Assembly (NCBI GenBank): GCA_023391635.1
Contig: JAEWAQ010000078.1
Coordinates: forward strand, 49,659 to 113,658
Length of the DNA stretch: 64,000 nucleotides
Source: Bacillota bacterium
Lineage (GTDB): Bacteria; Bacillota; Bacilli; Paenibacillales; Paenibacillaceae
Direction of reading: 5' to 3'
Made by a program: the position numbers and the translations under genes. Of this stretch, positions 17,583 to 26,458 are shown piece by piece (within the stretch, counting starts at the first letter, position 1; the number at the start of each line of letters is the position of its first letter). The notes beneath the pieces were generated by a model. It saw only the letters and a program-made list of their open reading frames with translations. It searched no databases and was not told the DNA's origin.

Positions 17583-18706
17583 GATTTTCTCCAGACCGTT
17601 CGATTTACGATCGAAGTAAAGCTCTGGATGAGCTTGACCACTTTGCTGGACACATTCGACTCCGAATAATCGCCGACTGGGGAATAGGCCTCATGGTTAT
17701 CCCACATTTGCCTGCATAGTTCAACCGATTGCAAGATTTCCTTCGTCGTGATTCCGCCGATCAGAATGACGCCCTTATCGAACGTTTCCTGCCGCTCCGT
17801 TGAAGTTCTTACCGATACTGCCGGGAAACCGAGAATGGAGGCCTCCTCCGGAAGCGTTCCACTGTCTGACAATACGCAGTATGCGTTTAATTGGAGCTTA
17901 TTGTAATCAAAAAATCCGAGTGGCTTCGTTGATCTAACAAAAGGGTCGAAAATAAAATTTCTCTTTTCGATCATTTTTTGGCTTCTCGGGTGTGTCGAAT
18001 AGAGAATTGGGATTTGATAGATACGGGCGATTTCGTTAAGCGCGTTCATCAAGGAGAGAAAGTTATCCTCGATATCGATGTTCTCTTCCCGATGAGCCGA
18101 TACGAGAAAATAACCGCGGGCCTTAAGCCCAAGGCGCTCGAGAACATTACTATTCTCAATATGATCCCGATGATTGATTATAACTTCGGTCAGCGGGGAT
18201 CCCGTGACGAAAATATGCTCGTTTCTGCACCCTTCCGCGATTAAATTTCTTCTGGCATTTTCGGTATAGGGCAGATGAATATCCGAAATATGATCCACGA
18301 TTCTTCGGTTAATCTCTTCGGGGAGATTCTCATCGAAACATCGATTGCCCGCTTCCATATGAAATACGGGAATCTTTAAGCGCTTGGCGGCGATTGCGGA
18401 TAACGCCGAATTTGTATCCCCTAGAATCAACAGCGCTTCCGGCTTAACCTCCGACATGAGAGCATAGGATTTTGAAATCATATTTCCCATCGTCTCTCCC
18501 AAATGATCTCCAGTGCACGCCAAGCAATAATCCGGAGGCCTGATGCCCAGTTCCTCGAAAAACACTTGGTTCAGCGTATAGTCCCAATTTTGTCCGGTAT
18601 GAACGAGTACGTGATCGAAGTAACGATCCATTTTCTTAATCGTTTCACTTAATCGGATCACTTCAGGTCTTGTTCCCACAATCGTCATGACTTTGAGTCT
18701 ATCCAT
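17579..18706 (-). CDS. UDP-HexNAc 2-epimerase, FnlC/CapG/WecB type
   Basis: The 375-residue protein matches non-hydrolysing UDP-N-acetylglucosamine 2-epimerases: VGTRPEVIRLSE at the N-terminus, HTGQNWD, LGDTNSALSAIAAKR, HMEAGNRCFDENLPEEINRR, SAHREENID and SDSGTLPEEASILG. The HMEAGNRCFD..PEE form is typical of the FnlC/CapG branch, which acts on UDP-2-acetamido-2,6-dideoxy-L-hexoses rather than on UDP-GlcNAc itself. AGGA lies 9 nt before the ATG, which overlaps the upstream reductase by 22 nt. With the next two upstream genes it forms a three-enzyme pathway to UDP-L-FucNAc or UDP-L-QuiNAc. Confidence 0.9.
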   Translation of the reverse strand: MDRLKVMTIVGTRPEVIRLSETIKKMDRYFDHVLVHTGQNWDYTLNQVFFEELGIRPPDYCLACTGDHLGETMGNMISKSYALMSEVKPEALLILGDTNSALSAIAAKRLKIPVFHMEAGNRCFDENLPEEINRRIVDHISDIHLPYTENARRNLIAEGCRNEHIFVTGSPLTEVIINHRDHIENSNVLERLGLKARGYFLVSAHREENIDIEDNFLSLMNALNEIARIYQIPILYSTHPRSQKMIEKRNFIFDPFVRSTKPLGFFDYNKLQLNAYCVLSDSGTLPEEASILGFPAVSVRTSTERQETFDKGVILIGGITTKEILQSVELCRQMWDNHEAYSPVGDYSESNVSSKVVKLIQSFTSIVNRTVWRKS

Positions 18707-19578
18707 CGCACATTTTCCTTTCGATCTTTATCGTAATGCGGATACAACTCTTGATGTTGTTCCATCCAATTTTTCATGTCGGTGACCATTGTTTCGTATG
18801 ACGGTACGACAAATTCAAAGTCCGTCCTGTTGTTGATTAGAGATTTGTCCACAACGAGACTTTCGCTTGGATGAATGATTCTTTTGTTATCGGTGAAATG
18901 TTTATTAAACAGTTGTAACAACCCGAACTTATGAATAGACGTTTGATTAACGAGATGATAGATCCCGCTTAACTGAACGATAGACGCACTCTCTATCGCT
19001 TTCGCTAGCGTTAAAGTCGTAACTCCTGTCCATATCGCCTTGACGAATCCGAACATTTCCTTCTCTTGTTTCAAATACCAGTTCAGTAATCCGATACCGT
19101 CAGGGTTTACGTCCGGTCCCACCAAAGAAGTTCGAAAGGTAAGATCTTTAGTATTGTCGATTTCACCAAGCGCTTTAGAACGATCGTATAAAGAAATTCC
19201 GTCCCGGTACGAGTGTTCCGAATATCCCCCCTGAAGACCTGAAAAGACGCAATCCGTACTAATGTGAATAACTTGCGTGTTCGTGTCCCTCGTCATATCG
19301 CTTAAGTGATGGGGCAGAAAACTATTAACGAACACAGCTTCGGATGGCCGGGAATCGGCTTCGCGGTTAAGAATTCCCGCGCAATTGACGATGGTATCGT
19401 ATTGTCCATCCAATATGATCTCATTCAACTTTGTCAACTCTCTCACATCGCAAACGGTATGCGGACCAAACGACAGTGGACGTCTGGTAACCGCGGTAAC
19501 GGAATGACCTTGTTCTCTTAAGTAAAGAGTAACCATATGGCCGGCCATGCCTCCAGCGCCGATAATTAAGTATTTAAT
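18685..19578 (-). CDS. RmlD-like NAD(P)H sugar-nucleotide reductase
   Basis: An SDR protein of about 298 residues with the Rossmann motif IIGAGGMAGHMV, the Ser motif HISTDCVFSG and the active-site SLYDRSKALGE (YxxxK). It takes the FnlB/CapF position between dehydratase and 2-epimerase but lacks the C-terminal cupin found in CapF/FnlB, and so resembles the RmlD-type reductase (WbvR) of the UDP-L-QuiNAc route. The start is unusual. GGGGGGAG precedes an ATT (19578) by 7 nt, whereas the first standard in-frame start, a TTG at 19620, has no ribosome site and the next ATG would delete the Gly loop. Overlap with the dehydratase end is 13 nt. Confidence 0.82.
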   Translation of the reverse strand: MKYLIIGAGGMAGHMVTLYLREQGHSVTAVTRRPLSFGPHTVCDVRELTKLNEIILDGQYDTIVNCAGILNREADSRPSEAVFVNSFLPHHLSDMTRDTNTQVIHISTDCVFSGLQGGYSEHSYRDGISLYDRSKALGEIDNTKDLTFRTSLVGPDVNPDGIGLLNWYLKQEKEMFGFVKAIWTGVTTLTLAKAIESASIVQLSGIYHLVNQTSIHKFGLLQLFNKHFTDNKRIIHPSESLVVDKSLINNRTDFEFVVPSYETMVTDMKNWMEQHQELYPHYDKDRKENVRWIDSKS

Positions 19579-20603
19579 GACACTTCTCCCCCCATTTGCC
19601 CGATTGCTTCTTGTATACAATTCAATTTCAGCAGTTTATTTTTTATCTCGCAGATGTGAAGCCGTCTGGCGCTGTTTGAAGAATATTCACTATCCAGATA
19701 AAGACGACTGTCTCCGCTCAAGTAATCATTGCTGTGATCCAGATCCCGATGGTCGGCCGGAATTCGATAAAACCGATCCAGCTCTTCCGCGATCATGGAT
19801 TCTTCATTTGTAAGCAGCTTTTCATGCCACTTTTCTCCGTGCCTTACTCCTGTAACGACAATGTCATTGCTCGCTTTCAATAAATCTTTTATCGCCGTCG
19901 CCAAATCTCCAACCGTGCATGCCGGAGATTTATTGATCAAGATATCCCCGGTTTGGGCGTGTGTAAATGCATATAGAACCAAGTCGACCGCATCCTCCAA
20001 ACTCATCATAAACCTGGTCATATCGGGATGAGTCACCGTAATCGCGCGTCCAGATTTAATTTGCTCGATGAACAAGGGGATAACAGAGCCGCGTGAAGCC
20101 ATTACATTGCCGAAACGGGTACACCCGATAACCATATTTTTCGAGGATGCGTGCCTTGATTTGGCAACTGCCAGCTTCTCCATCATTGCTTTGGATATTC
20201 CCATCGCGTTGATCGGATACGTGGCTTTATCCGTAGATAGACAAATCACTTTCTTAACCTCGTTCTCGATTGCTGCGTTTAATACATTTTCCGTTCCGAT
20301 AATGTTGGTTTTAACGGCTTCAATCGGGAAAATTTCGCAGGAAGGAACTTGCTTTAAAGCCGCCGCATGAAAAACGTAATCCGCATCGTAGAAAGCTTCT
20401 TTAAGCATGTGGGAATCTCTGACGTCGCCAATGAAAAATGTAAGCCTTCGATCTCTGAAATGCTTCCTCATATCGTCTTGCTTCTTTTCATCACGGGAAA
20501 AAATCCGTATTTCTTTGATGTCCGACTGAAGTAACCTTTTCGCTACCGCATGTCCGAAAGATCCTGTTCCTCCGGTAATGGCAATCGTTCTGTCTACTAA
20601 CAT
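19566..20603 (-). CDS. UDP-GlcNAc 4,6-dehydratase/5-epimerase, FnlA/CapE type
   Basis: The start is placed at the ATG at 20603 (MLVDRTIAITGGTGSFG), with AAGGTGGAG 6 nt upstream and 13 nt after the preceding stop. The 345-residue SDR protein has GGTGSFGHAV, FIGDVRD, AALKQVPSCEIFP and STDKATYPINAMGISK, i.e. the MxxxK variant of the YxxxK motif seen in this dehydratase family. It converts UDP-GlcNAc to a 4-keto-6-deoxy-L-hexose intermediate, the first step of L-FucNAc/L-QuiNAc synthesis, and its product passes to the next two genes in the operon. Confidence 0.9.
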   Translation of the reverse strand: MLVDRTIAITGGTGSFGHAVAKRLLQSDIKEIRIFSRDEKKQDDMRKHFRDRRLTFFIGDVRDSHMLKEAFYDADYVFHAAALKQVPSCEIFPIEAVKTNIIGTENVLNAAIENEVKKVICLSTDKATYPINAMGISKAMMEKLAVAKSRHASSKNMVIGCTRFGNVMASRGSVIPLFIEQIKSGRAITVTHPDMTRFMMSLEDAVDLVLYAFTHAQTGDILINKSPACTVGDLATAIKDLLKASNDIVVTGVRHGEKWHEKLLTNEESMIAEELDRFYRIPADHRDLDHSNDYLSGDSRLYLDSEYSSNSARRLHICEIKNKLLKLNCIQEAIGQMGGEVSLNT

Positions 20604-20616
20604 TCCCGTCTCCACC

Positions 20617-21804
20617 TTAACCATATTTTTGCATCACTTGATTCAGCCTCTCGATAAACATCGTTTTTGAAAAGTGGCTATCATAATAGCTCCTGGCGCG
20701 TTGTCCGAATTGTTCATGCCTATCTTTTTCAGAGGCAAACTTTCGGATAATCGACGCTAGTCCTTTGTAGTCTTCCGCCGTCGTACAATATCCGCAACCC
20801 GATTGTTCAATGACTCTTCTCGTCTCGCCATTGATCGCGCCTAATATCGGCTTGCTTGCAGCCATATAAGATTGAACTTTATTCGGAAGCGTGCAGGATA
20901 GCGATTTATTCGCTTTCAGAGTGACGATCATGGCATCCGCCATCTTATAGAAGAATGGGAGCCCATCCAGGGGAAGATGTCCATAGAAGGTCACATTAGA
21001 AACTCCCAAATCCTCGGCCAACTGTTGGCATCTCCTTCGGGATGAACCGCTTCCGACAATATGAAAGCGAATGCGATGCTCATCGATTAACTCTTTAGCC
21101 GCATACAGGATGGTTTCGACGCTTTGCATCTCTCCAATGTTTCCCGCGAAAACGAAATGGGTTTCCTCACTATCGCCCTTATCCCAATTAATTTCTTCGA
21201 AGATCGATTCGGCAAAAACCGGAAGATAGACGAGCCTCCGCTCTATTCCCAATACATGGCGGAAATAATGCTCAAATTGCTTAGAACTGATGATGATTTC
21301 ATCAGCATTTCGGTATAACCATCTGCTCATGGAAAGCAGTAACCGGTAGAGAATGCCCCCTTCCTCAATTCCTCCCGCGGAAGCGCTGGCCGGCCATAAA
21401 TCATGGCAGTAGAGGATGAGGGGCTTTCCTGTAAGCAGCTTAAGAATAATTCCGGGTAATGCCATCGTTACCGGAGACAACTGATAAACGATAATAAGAT
21501 CGAATTTTTTTCTTAGAAAAATAGATTGAATGGAAGCCATAAGTGCAAAACTCAAATAATTGAGCGATAAAGTAATCCGATTACGACCCCGTCCCATGAT
21601 CGGCACTCGTTTTACGGTAACCCCGTGTATTTCCTCATTGCGTCTTTTGAATCGCCTGTATGCTGAATGGATGATTCCCCCAGGATAATTGGGGAGGCCT
21701 GTCAATACGGTTACTTCTGTTCCGGAACGGGCCATCTCGAAGCACATTTCGTTCACTCTGAACTGTTCCGGATAGAAATACTGGCAAACGACCAATACTT
21801 TCAC
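20617..21804 (-). CDS. GT4 glycosyltransferase, WbuB-like
   Basis: The 395-residue GT-B protein has the N-terminal VVCQYFYPEQFRVNEM and GLPNYPGG motifs typical of WbuB-type enzymes, which transfer N-acetyl-L-fucosamine. It also has a hydrophobic stretch (LPGIILKLLTGKPLILYCHDLWP) often seen at the membrane face, and the C-terminal donor site FVFAGNIGEMQSVETIL and SCTLPNKVQSYMAASKPILG. Its neighbours make an acetamido-6-deoxy-L-hexose, which fits that donor. The start overlaps the upstream phosphotransferase by 4 nt. Confidence 0.87.
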   Translation of the reverse strand: MKVLVVCQYFYPEQFRVNEMCFEMARSGTEVTVLTGLPNYPGGIIHSAYRRFKRRNEEIHGVTVKRVPIMGRGRNRITLSLNYLSFALMASIQSIFLRKKFDLIIVYQLSPVTMALPGIILKLLTGKPLILYCHDLWPASASAGGIEEGGILYRLLLSMSRWLYRNADEIIISSKQFEHYFRHVLGIERRLVYLPVFAESIFEEINWDKGDSEETHFVFAGNIGEMQSVETILYAAKELIDEHRIRFHIVGSGSSRRRCQQLAEDLGVSNVTFYGHLPLDGLPFFYKMADAMIVTLKANKSLSCTLPNKVQSYMAASKPILGAINGETRRVIEQSGCGYCTTAEDYKGLASIIRKFASEKDRHEQFGQRARSYYDSHFSKTMFIERLNQVMQKYG

Positions 21805-22421
21805 AACAATTCCCCCTTTCCCCGATCAGCGCCTGCGCCCTCTCCAACTCCTTCTCTGTTGATCACTTTCATTATCGTTAAGAAAATAATCTTTATATCG
21901 AGCAAGGTGCTCCTATTTACAAGGTATTCGCCGTCAAAACCAACTTTGGCATCGATCGAAAGCGTGTCTCTGCCATTCATTTGAGCCCATCCCGTCAAGC
22001 CTGGAACGATAACATTCACGCCGCAGCGTTCCCTTGCGAGAATCAAATCGTATTGATTCCACAGCGCCGGCCGAGGACCTACCACGCTCATTTCGCCCTT
22101 CAAAATATTAATGAATTGCGGCCATTCATCGAGGCTAGTCTTCCGCAAAAAAGCCCCAATTCTGGTTGTATGCTTGTGAATTTCGTGAAGCAGCAAGTGA
22201 GTAGGCACATCGCAAGGGGAGTCTACTTTCATCGTTCTGAATTTTAGAATCGTAAATGGTTGTTTGTGCTTGCCTATGCGTTGTTGCTTAAATAACACAG
22301 GTCCCTTAGACTCCATTTTGATCAAAATAACGATGATCAGTGACGCAGGCAGGAAACAGACAAGAGCAAGGATTGAAATCACGATGTCGATCACCCTTTT
22401 TATTACCGCATATTTCTTCAT
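21801..22421 (-). CDS. Monotopic phosphoglycosyl transferase (initiating sugar transferase)
   Basis: The 206-residue protein is the short catalytic form of the bacterial sugar-transferase family (PglC-like). It has one N-terminal hydrophobic re-entrant helix (VIDIVISILALVCFLPASLIIVI, residues about 10–32), then KMESKGPVLFKQQRIG, LKFRTM, the DE pair in KTSLDEWPQF, MSVVGPRPA and PGLTGWAQMNGRD. It transfers a sugar phosphate to undecaprenyl phosphate to start the glycan at the inner face of the membrane. It overlaps both neighbours by 4 nt. The C-terminal Gly-rich tail (GVGEGAGADRGKGE) is slightly unusual. Confidence 0.92.
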   Translation of the reverse strand: MKKYAVIKRVIDIVISILALVCFLPASLIIVILIKMESKGPVLFKQQRIGKHKQPFTILKFRTMKVDSPCDVPTHLLLHEIHKHTTRIGAFLRKTSLDEWPQFINILKGEMSVVGPRPALWNQYDLILARERCGVNVIVPGLTGWAQMNGRDTLSIDAKVGFDGEYLVNRSTLLDIKIIFLTIMKVINREGVGEGAGADRGKGELL

Positions 22422-24631
22422 CTTTGATTCTCCATGGACTGCCGCTCGTTGTCCGCTATTCGTATCGCCTCGATCGCATCCAGCATTTGAAGCTGAGCTT
22501 GAAGGTTGTCGTTCAAACCGAAAACTCCTCGGCTCATTACGCGCTCGGTCTCAGGCAATCGATCAATCATTTCAAATCTCCTGTTAATCTCGTCGGCTAG
22601 CAATCCAGCCTCTCTTAAATAATCGCTGCGCTTATCATCCGACAGAGTAGGATCGGTTCCGAGCCTGAGATTAAGCTCTATCGCTTTCTCGTAGAATCCG
22701 ATCGTCCAAGGAAAGAGTTCGACGGCTCTCCTTACTACCTCATGAGCATGATCGAGGTTCATCCTATCCATATCCAAATCGTAATTGATCTCTACTGCTT
22801 CGATGTTATAAGGATCCATAGCTTTCAACTTGTTCAAAGCGTACTCCGCAGTCCTCGAAAAGCTTTCGTTCTTCGTTTCGCGATACATAAGCTGATTCAA
22901 TTGGGCCATCGTTAATAAATATTGGGAATGTCCAGGCCTCAAGCTCTCCGCTTGCTCTATTGCGGATTGAAAAGCATCGTATTCCCCCGTCTCGGCAAGC
23001 ACGTTCATTGAGGATCGATAATATTCATCCGCCCTTATCGCTAAAATAGAGTTGTAAATCATGAATATCGCTACCAAGAACAAACCTGAGGCAAATACCT
23101 TCGTTGCTCTTCCTTTGCTCCAGATCACCGCGATCGGTCTATTCGAAATGGCCGCCGTAGCTCCCAAAGTTAAAAAAACAAGGGAAGACAGATAAAAGAA
23201 GCTCATGTCAAAATCGACGAAGCTATGCCCTAGAATAACGATAGAAAAAAAGGGAAATATCAGCCACCGATTATCCTCATTGGTTTCTCTGATCTTCTTC
23301 TTTATTTGACCAAAAAATAAGACGAACACATAACATAGGATAGCCATAAGAACGATCACGCCGAACCATCCGGATTCTAAATAAGTTTCAATAAAAAAGT
23401 TGTGAACCTTGGAACTCGTATAAGGATAACTTTTGAATGACTCGGACAAAACCGACCAGGCGCCGCCTCCGGCACCGAATACCGGGTAATCCGCTCCTGC
23501 CCTTATTGCGTCTTCGTACAATGTATTTCTTAAGAAAACGCTAGTCGATTGTAGATTGAGCCCCTCCAGCCTGGCGGCGATTTCGGCAGGCAGGATCTTG
23601 CTGAATGGAAAATTGGATAGGATCAGAACATAGAACGCCAGACCGAACGAGACAAGAACGACCGGCAACGCCAAACTTTTAGGGCCCCATCTTTTGTCTG
23701 CTTGATTATTTTCGAACTTGCCGCACCGCAGCCTAATTCCAAGAACAACCAAGCTTGCAATCGCGGCGAATCCCAGCACGAGCAGCCATCCGCGCAAAGA
23801 TCCCTCTGGCGAATAATGATCTAACAGCTGTCCCCTCATCTTGACTGCATAACCATATACAGCAAATGCAGCTATCCAGACAATCCCTAGTTCCATCACG
23901 CTTATGAGCTGTCGTTTCCAAGGGAGCAAAGCCAAATAGATAATCAGAACGACAAATAGTACAAGCAGCGCCCCTCTGGAAAGGGTAAGCAGCAAGGACA
24001 AAAACACGGGTACTAGCATAAAAGCATGAAATACAACATGTCTTTTCTTTCGAGAGGATTGCACCATGATCAAGGCGCCTATTGCGATCGCGATTAAGTA
24101 GGCCGCATAAGCGTTCGGGTACTGAAAAACGCTGGATAATCGATCCGCTAGAACCGCATCTTGATAATGAGCGTTTCCGAACCAGTTCAGTAAACCAAAC
24201 ATAACGATCACATACCCTGAACCGATTAAAGCGAACAGTAATCGCTTAATACCAGCGGAATGACGGGTTATCAAATAGCCAAGAACAAAAAATACGCCCC
24301 AACCCAATCGGACGAAAGCTTCGATGAAAGCCCATTGGCTCGTGATCGCCTCGAACGTCGCAATGAAATAGGAAATCGGGATGATCCATATCAGAGCAAC
24401 AAGAATATCCCCGTGGGAAGCCACTTGCCAATCTCGATAAAGATAGACGCAAATGAAAGTTAGAGATACCAAGCTACAGACCAGAGCGATATATAAGGGT
24501 CTTTCGAAAGTGAATTCGTACCCAACGAACAAACCTTTATGAAAGGGCGCGAGGAACAAAAATAGAACGACGAAAACGGACGTTGCCGCGAAGATCCAGC
24601 GAGTATTTCTCCTATCCAGGCCATCTTTCAT
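22418..24631 (-). CDS. O-antigen-ligase-like (Wzy/WaaL) membrane protein with C-terminal helical repeats
   Basis: The 737-residue protein has about 12 membrane helices and a large loop between residues about 325 and 395 containing FLRNTLYEDAIRAGADYPVFGAGGG and SSKVHNFFIETYLESGWFG, the hallmark of the Wzy_C/O-antigen ligase family. The C-terminal 180 residues are soluble and helical, with TPR-like units (AIEQAESLRPGHSQYLLTM, ALNKLKAMDPYNIEAV, VVRRAVELFPWTIGFYEKAI). Since the operon encodes an ABC exporter, a ligase role (transfer of the finished glycan to a protein, as proposed for WsfB of Paenibacillus alvei) is more likely than polymerisation. Four-nt overlaps on both sides. Confidence 0.87.
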   Translation of the reverse strand: MKDGLDRRNTRWIFAATSVFVVLFLFLAPFHKGLFVGYEFTFERPLYIALVCSLVSLTFICVYLYRDWQVASHGDILVALIWIIPISYFIATFEAITSQWAFIEAFVRLGWGVFFVLGYLITRHSAGIKRLLFALIGSGYVIVMFGLLNWFGNAHYQDAVLADRLSSVFQYPNAYAAYLIAIAIGALIMVQSSRKKRHVVFHAFMLVPVFLSLLLTLSRGALLVLFVVLIIYLALLPWKRQLISVMELGIVWIAAFAVYGYAVKMRGQLLDHYSPEGSLRGWLLVLGFAAIASLVVLGIRLRCGKFENNQADKRWGPKSLALPVVLVSFGLAFYVLILSNFPFSKILPAEIAARLEGLNLQSTSVFLRNTLYEDAIRAGADYPVFGAGGGAWSVLSESFKSYPYTSSKVHNFFIETYLESGWFGVIVLMAILCYVFVLFFGQIKKKIRETNEDNRWLIFPFFSIVILGHSFVDFDMSFFYLSSLVFLTLGATAAISNRPIAVIWSKGRATKVFASGLFLVAIFMIYNSILAIRADEYYRSSMNVLAETGEYDAFQSAIEQAESLRPGHSQYLLTMAQLNQLMYRETKNESFSRTAEYALNKLKAMDPYNIEAVEINYDLDMDRMNLDHAHEVVRRAVELFPWTIGFYEKAIELNLRLGTDPTLSDDKRSDYLREAGLLADEINRRFEMIDRLPETERVMSRGVFGLNDNLQAQLQMLDAIEAIRIADNERQSMENQR

Positions 24632-25665
24632 CCCACACCTCGCTCGGTCCCGATGATCAATATGTCCCTGGCTCGTTCCAGCCTGATCTTGTCCTCGGGG
24701 GAATAGTCCTTACTCGAAAGAACTCCCCCTACCCCGTTGGCCATTCCAACAATTTGAGTGGGTTGTTGAATGCAGTCTACGATAATATCCCCCCGGTTGC
24801 CTATGATGCCACCCGCTATTAAGCGAATGTTATCGTAAGAACGCTCGCCCCTTATATTCATGTAGAAATTCGATACGTCCGAACTGGACGACAGCAACGA
24901 GTACACAAAGCCTAATCTGACATCCATGCGATTGCAAATGACGCCGTTCTCCCCGCTTGCCTTCAGAAATCCCGGAGAAAAATTGTTAATGCCCCCGTCA
25001 ATCGCGATCCCGCCTCTCTTCACGAGATAAGCCATTTCCTCCCCAGCTACGCCGTCAGCGGCAACGAATGAAACCAACCCGTCAAATACAGGATCATTCG
25101 GCAAACTTTCAATACCCTCAATCGAAGATCGAGAATATTTGGGCAGAATGGCATTCAATCCATCGGCAACCGTCCTCGATTTGCTAGAATTCCTGGAAAG
25201 CATCTTAATACTGGCATTCCTTTCGCATAATCGCAGAGCCAGCTTCGCCGAAATATTCCCCGCTCCCAATATCAAGATCGTTTTCCCGCTTAATTGATCT
25301 TGGAAATGTTGCCTGACTAGCAAATCGGCAGCTTCTACACTGGCATCGTTGGGTTTATAAGCTACGATAGAAGAATGCTGGACATGCTTGGCGGCGATTT
25401 CCATCAGATCCAAGCTTTGTTTCGCCTCTACGTCCACAAGCACGATATCCACGACGCCATCCAGACGTTCAAAACAAAAACTCGCATCTTCCGGCCTTGA
25501 GACTAGAAAGTTGATACACTCAAAATGCTCATAAGATCTCCTTGGCAGCACGAGAAACTCGGCAAGCAGACGGGAGGTCGATCCGACGGAAGCGACTTTT
25601 ATTTTGGACGATCTGCGAATATTATCGACCTCGCATAAGACCTGGTCGGCAGTTCTAGAATTCAT
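24628..25665 (-). CDS. Uncharacterised Rossmann-fold protein in the glycan operon
   Basis: I do not recognise the specific family of this 345-residue protein. Residues about 128–155 form a nucleotide-binding Rossmann loop (KTILILGAGNISAKLALRLCER) followed by SRNSS, which would suit an NADP phosphate. A later AYLVKRGGIAIDGGINN motif resembles the GINR region of FolD-type methylene-tetrahydrofolate dehydrogenases, and the N-terminal half looks like a substrate-binding alpha/beta domain (IVLVDVEAKQSLDLM, IVAYKPND). It overlaps the ligase gene by 4 nt and follows the ABC ATPase by 33 nt, so a role in making or modifying a glycan precursor is plausible. No signal peptide. Confidence 0.75.
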   Translation of the reverse strand: MNSRTADQVLCEVDNIRRSSKIKVASVGSTSRLLAEFLVLPRRSYEHFECINFLVSRPEDASFCFERLDGVVDIVLVDVEAKQSLDLMEIAAKHVQHSSIVAYKPNDASVEAADLLVRQHFQDQLSGKTILILGAGNISAKLALRLCERNASIKMLSRNSSKSRTVADGLNAILPKYSRSSIEGIESLPNDPVFDGLVSFVAADGVAGEEMAYLVKRGGIAIDGGINNFSPGFLKASGENGVICNRMDVRLGFVYSLLSSSSDVSNFYMNIRGERSYDNIRLIAGGIIGNRGDIIVDCIQQPTQIVGMANGVGGVLSSKDYSPEDKIRLERARDILIIGTERGVG

Positions 25666-25698
25666 CTCAGATGTTCCCTTCTGAATGCGATTGAGCCA

Positions 25699-26436
25699 TT
25701 AATCCAAGCTTCCCAGGTAAGCGTCGCACACCGAATCCGCATCACCGAAACGAACCAGTTCCCCTTTATGCAACCATGCGGCTTTCGTACATATTTTTTT
25801 GACGGATTCCACGGAATGCGATACATATATAACACTGGCACCATTGTTCACGATCTCCGAAATTCGGGATTCGCATTTTTTCTGAAATTTCAGATCACCA
25901 ACGCTTAAGATTTCATCTGCGATCAGAATATCAGGTCTGGTGATCGTAGCGGTTGCAAAGCCAAGCCGAGCCACCATTCCGGAGGAAAAATTTTTTATCG
26001 GAATGTCAATGAAATCCTCCAGCTCGGAAAACGATATAATTTCATCGAAGCTCTCGTTCATCTTCGCTCTGCTATGTCCGAGGATTGCGCCGTTTAGATA
26101 AATGTTTTCGCGTGCGGTGAGATCATAATCGAATCCCGCGCCAAGTTCGATTAACGGAGCTATGGAGCCCCTAACTTGTATCTTTCCTTTGGCAGGCTGT
26201 AACACTCCCGCAATCAGTTTAAGCAATGTGCTTTTGCCGCTGCCGTTCAATCCGATAATGCCTAACGATTCCCCTCTCATCATCCGCAGAGAGACATTCC
26301 GAAGAGCCCAAAACTCATCGATCGCCAGTCCCCCTTTAAGAGCGCGTATCACATATTCCTTCAGGCTGTCAGCTTTCTCGCGATTGATGTTATATAACAT
26401 CGAAACATTGTTGACTTCTACAAGCGTACCTTGCAT
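25699..26436 (-). CDS. wzt: ABC exporter ATPase, Wzt/TagH type (short form)
   Basis: The start is set at the ATG at 26436 (MQGTLVEVNNVSMLY), with GGAGAGG 6 nt upstream; the longer frame runs into the permease gene. The 245-residue ATPase has the N-terminal LKEYVIRALKGG stretch of polysaccharide exporters, Walker A GLNGSGKST, signature FSSGMVARLGFA (the Wzt-type SSGM form) and Walker B ILIADE with the following H switch VSHS. It ends without the C-terminal carbohydrate-binding domain found in O9a-type Wzt, so substrate selection by a capping sugar is not expected here. It powers export of the lipid-linked glycan with the upstream permease. Confidence 0.93.
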   Translation of the reverse strand: MQGTLVEVNNVSMLYNINREKADSLKEYVIRALKGGLAIDEFWALRNVSLRMMRGESLGIIGLNGSGKSTLLKLIAGVLQPAKGKIQVRGSIAPLIELGAGFDYDLTARENIYLNGAILGHSRAKMNESFDEIISFSELEDFIDIPIKNFSSGMVARLGFATATITRPDILIADEILSVGDLKFQKKCESRISEIVNNGASVIYVSHSVESVKKICTKAAWLHKGELVRFGDADSVCDAYLGSLD

Positions 26437-26458
26437 GAACACCTCTCCGTTTCGTGTC

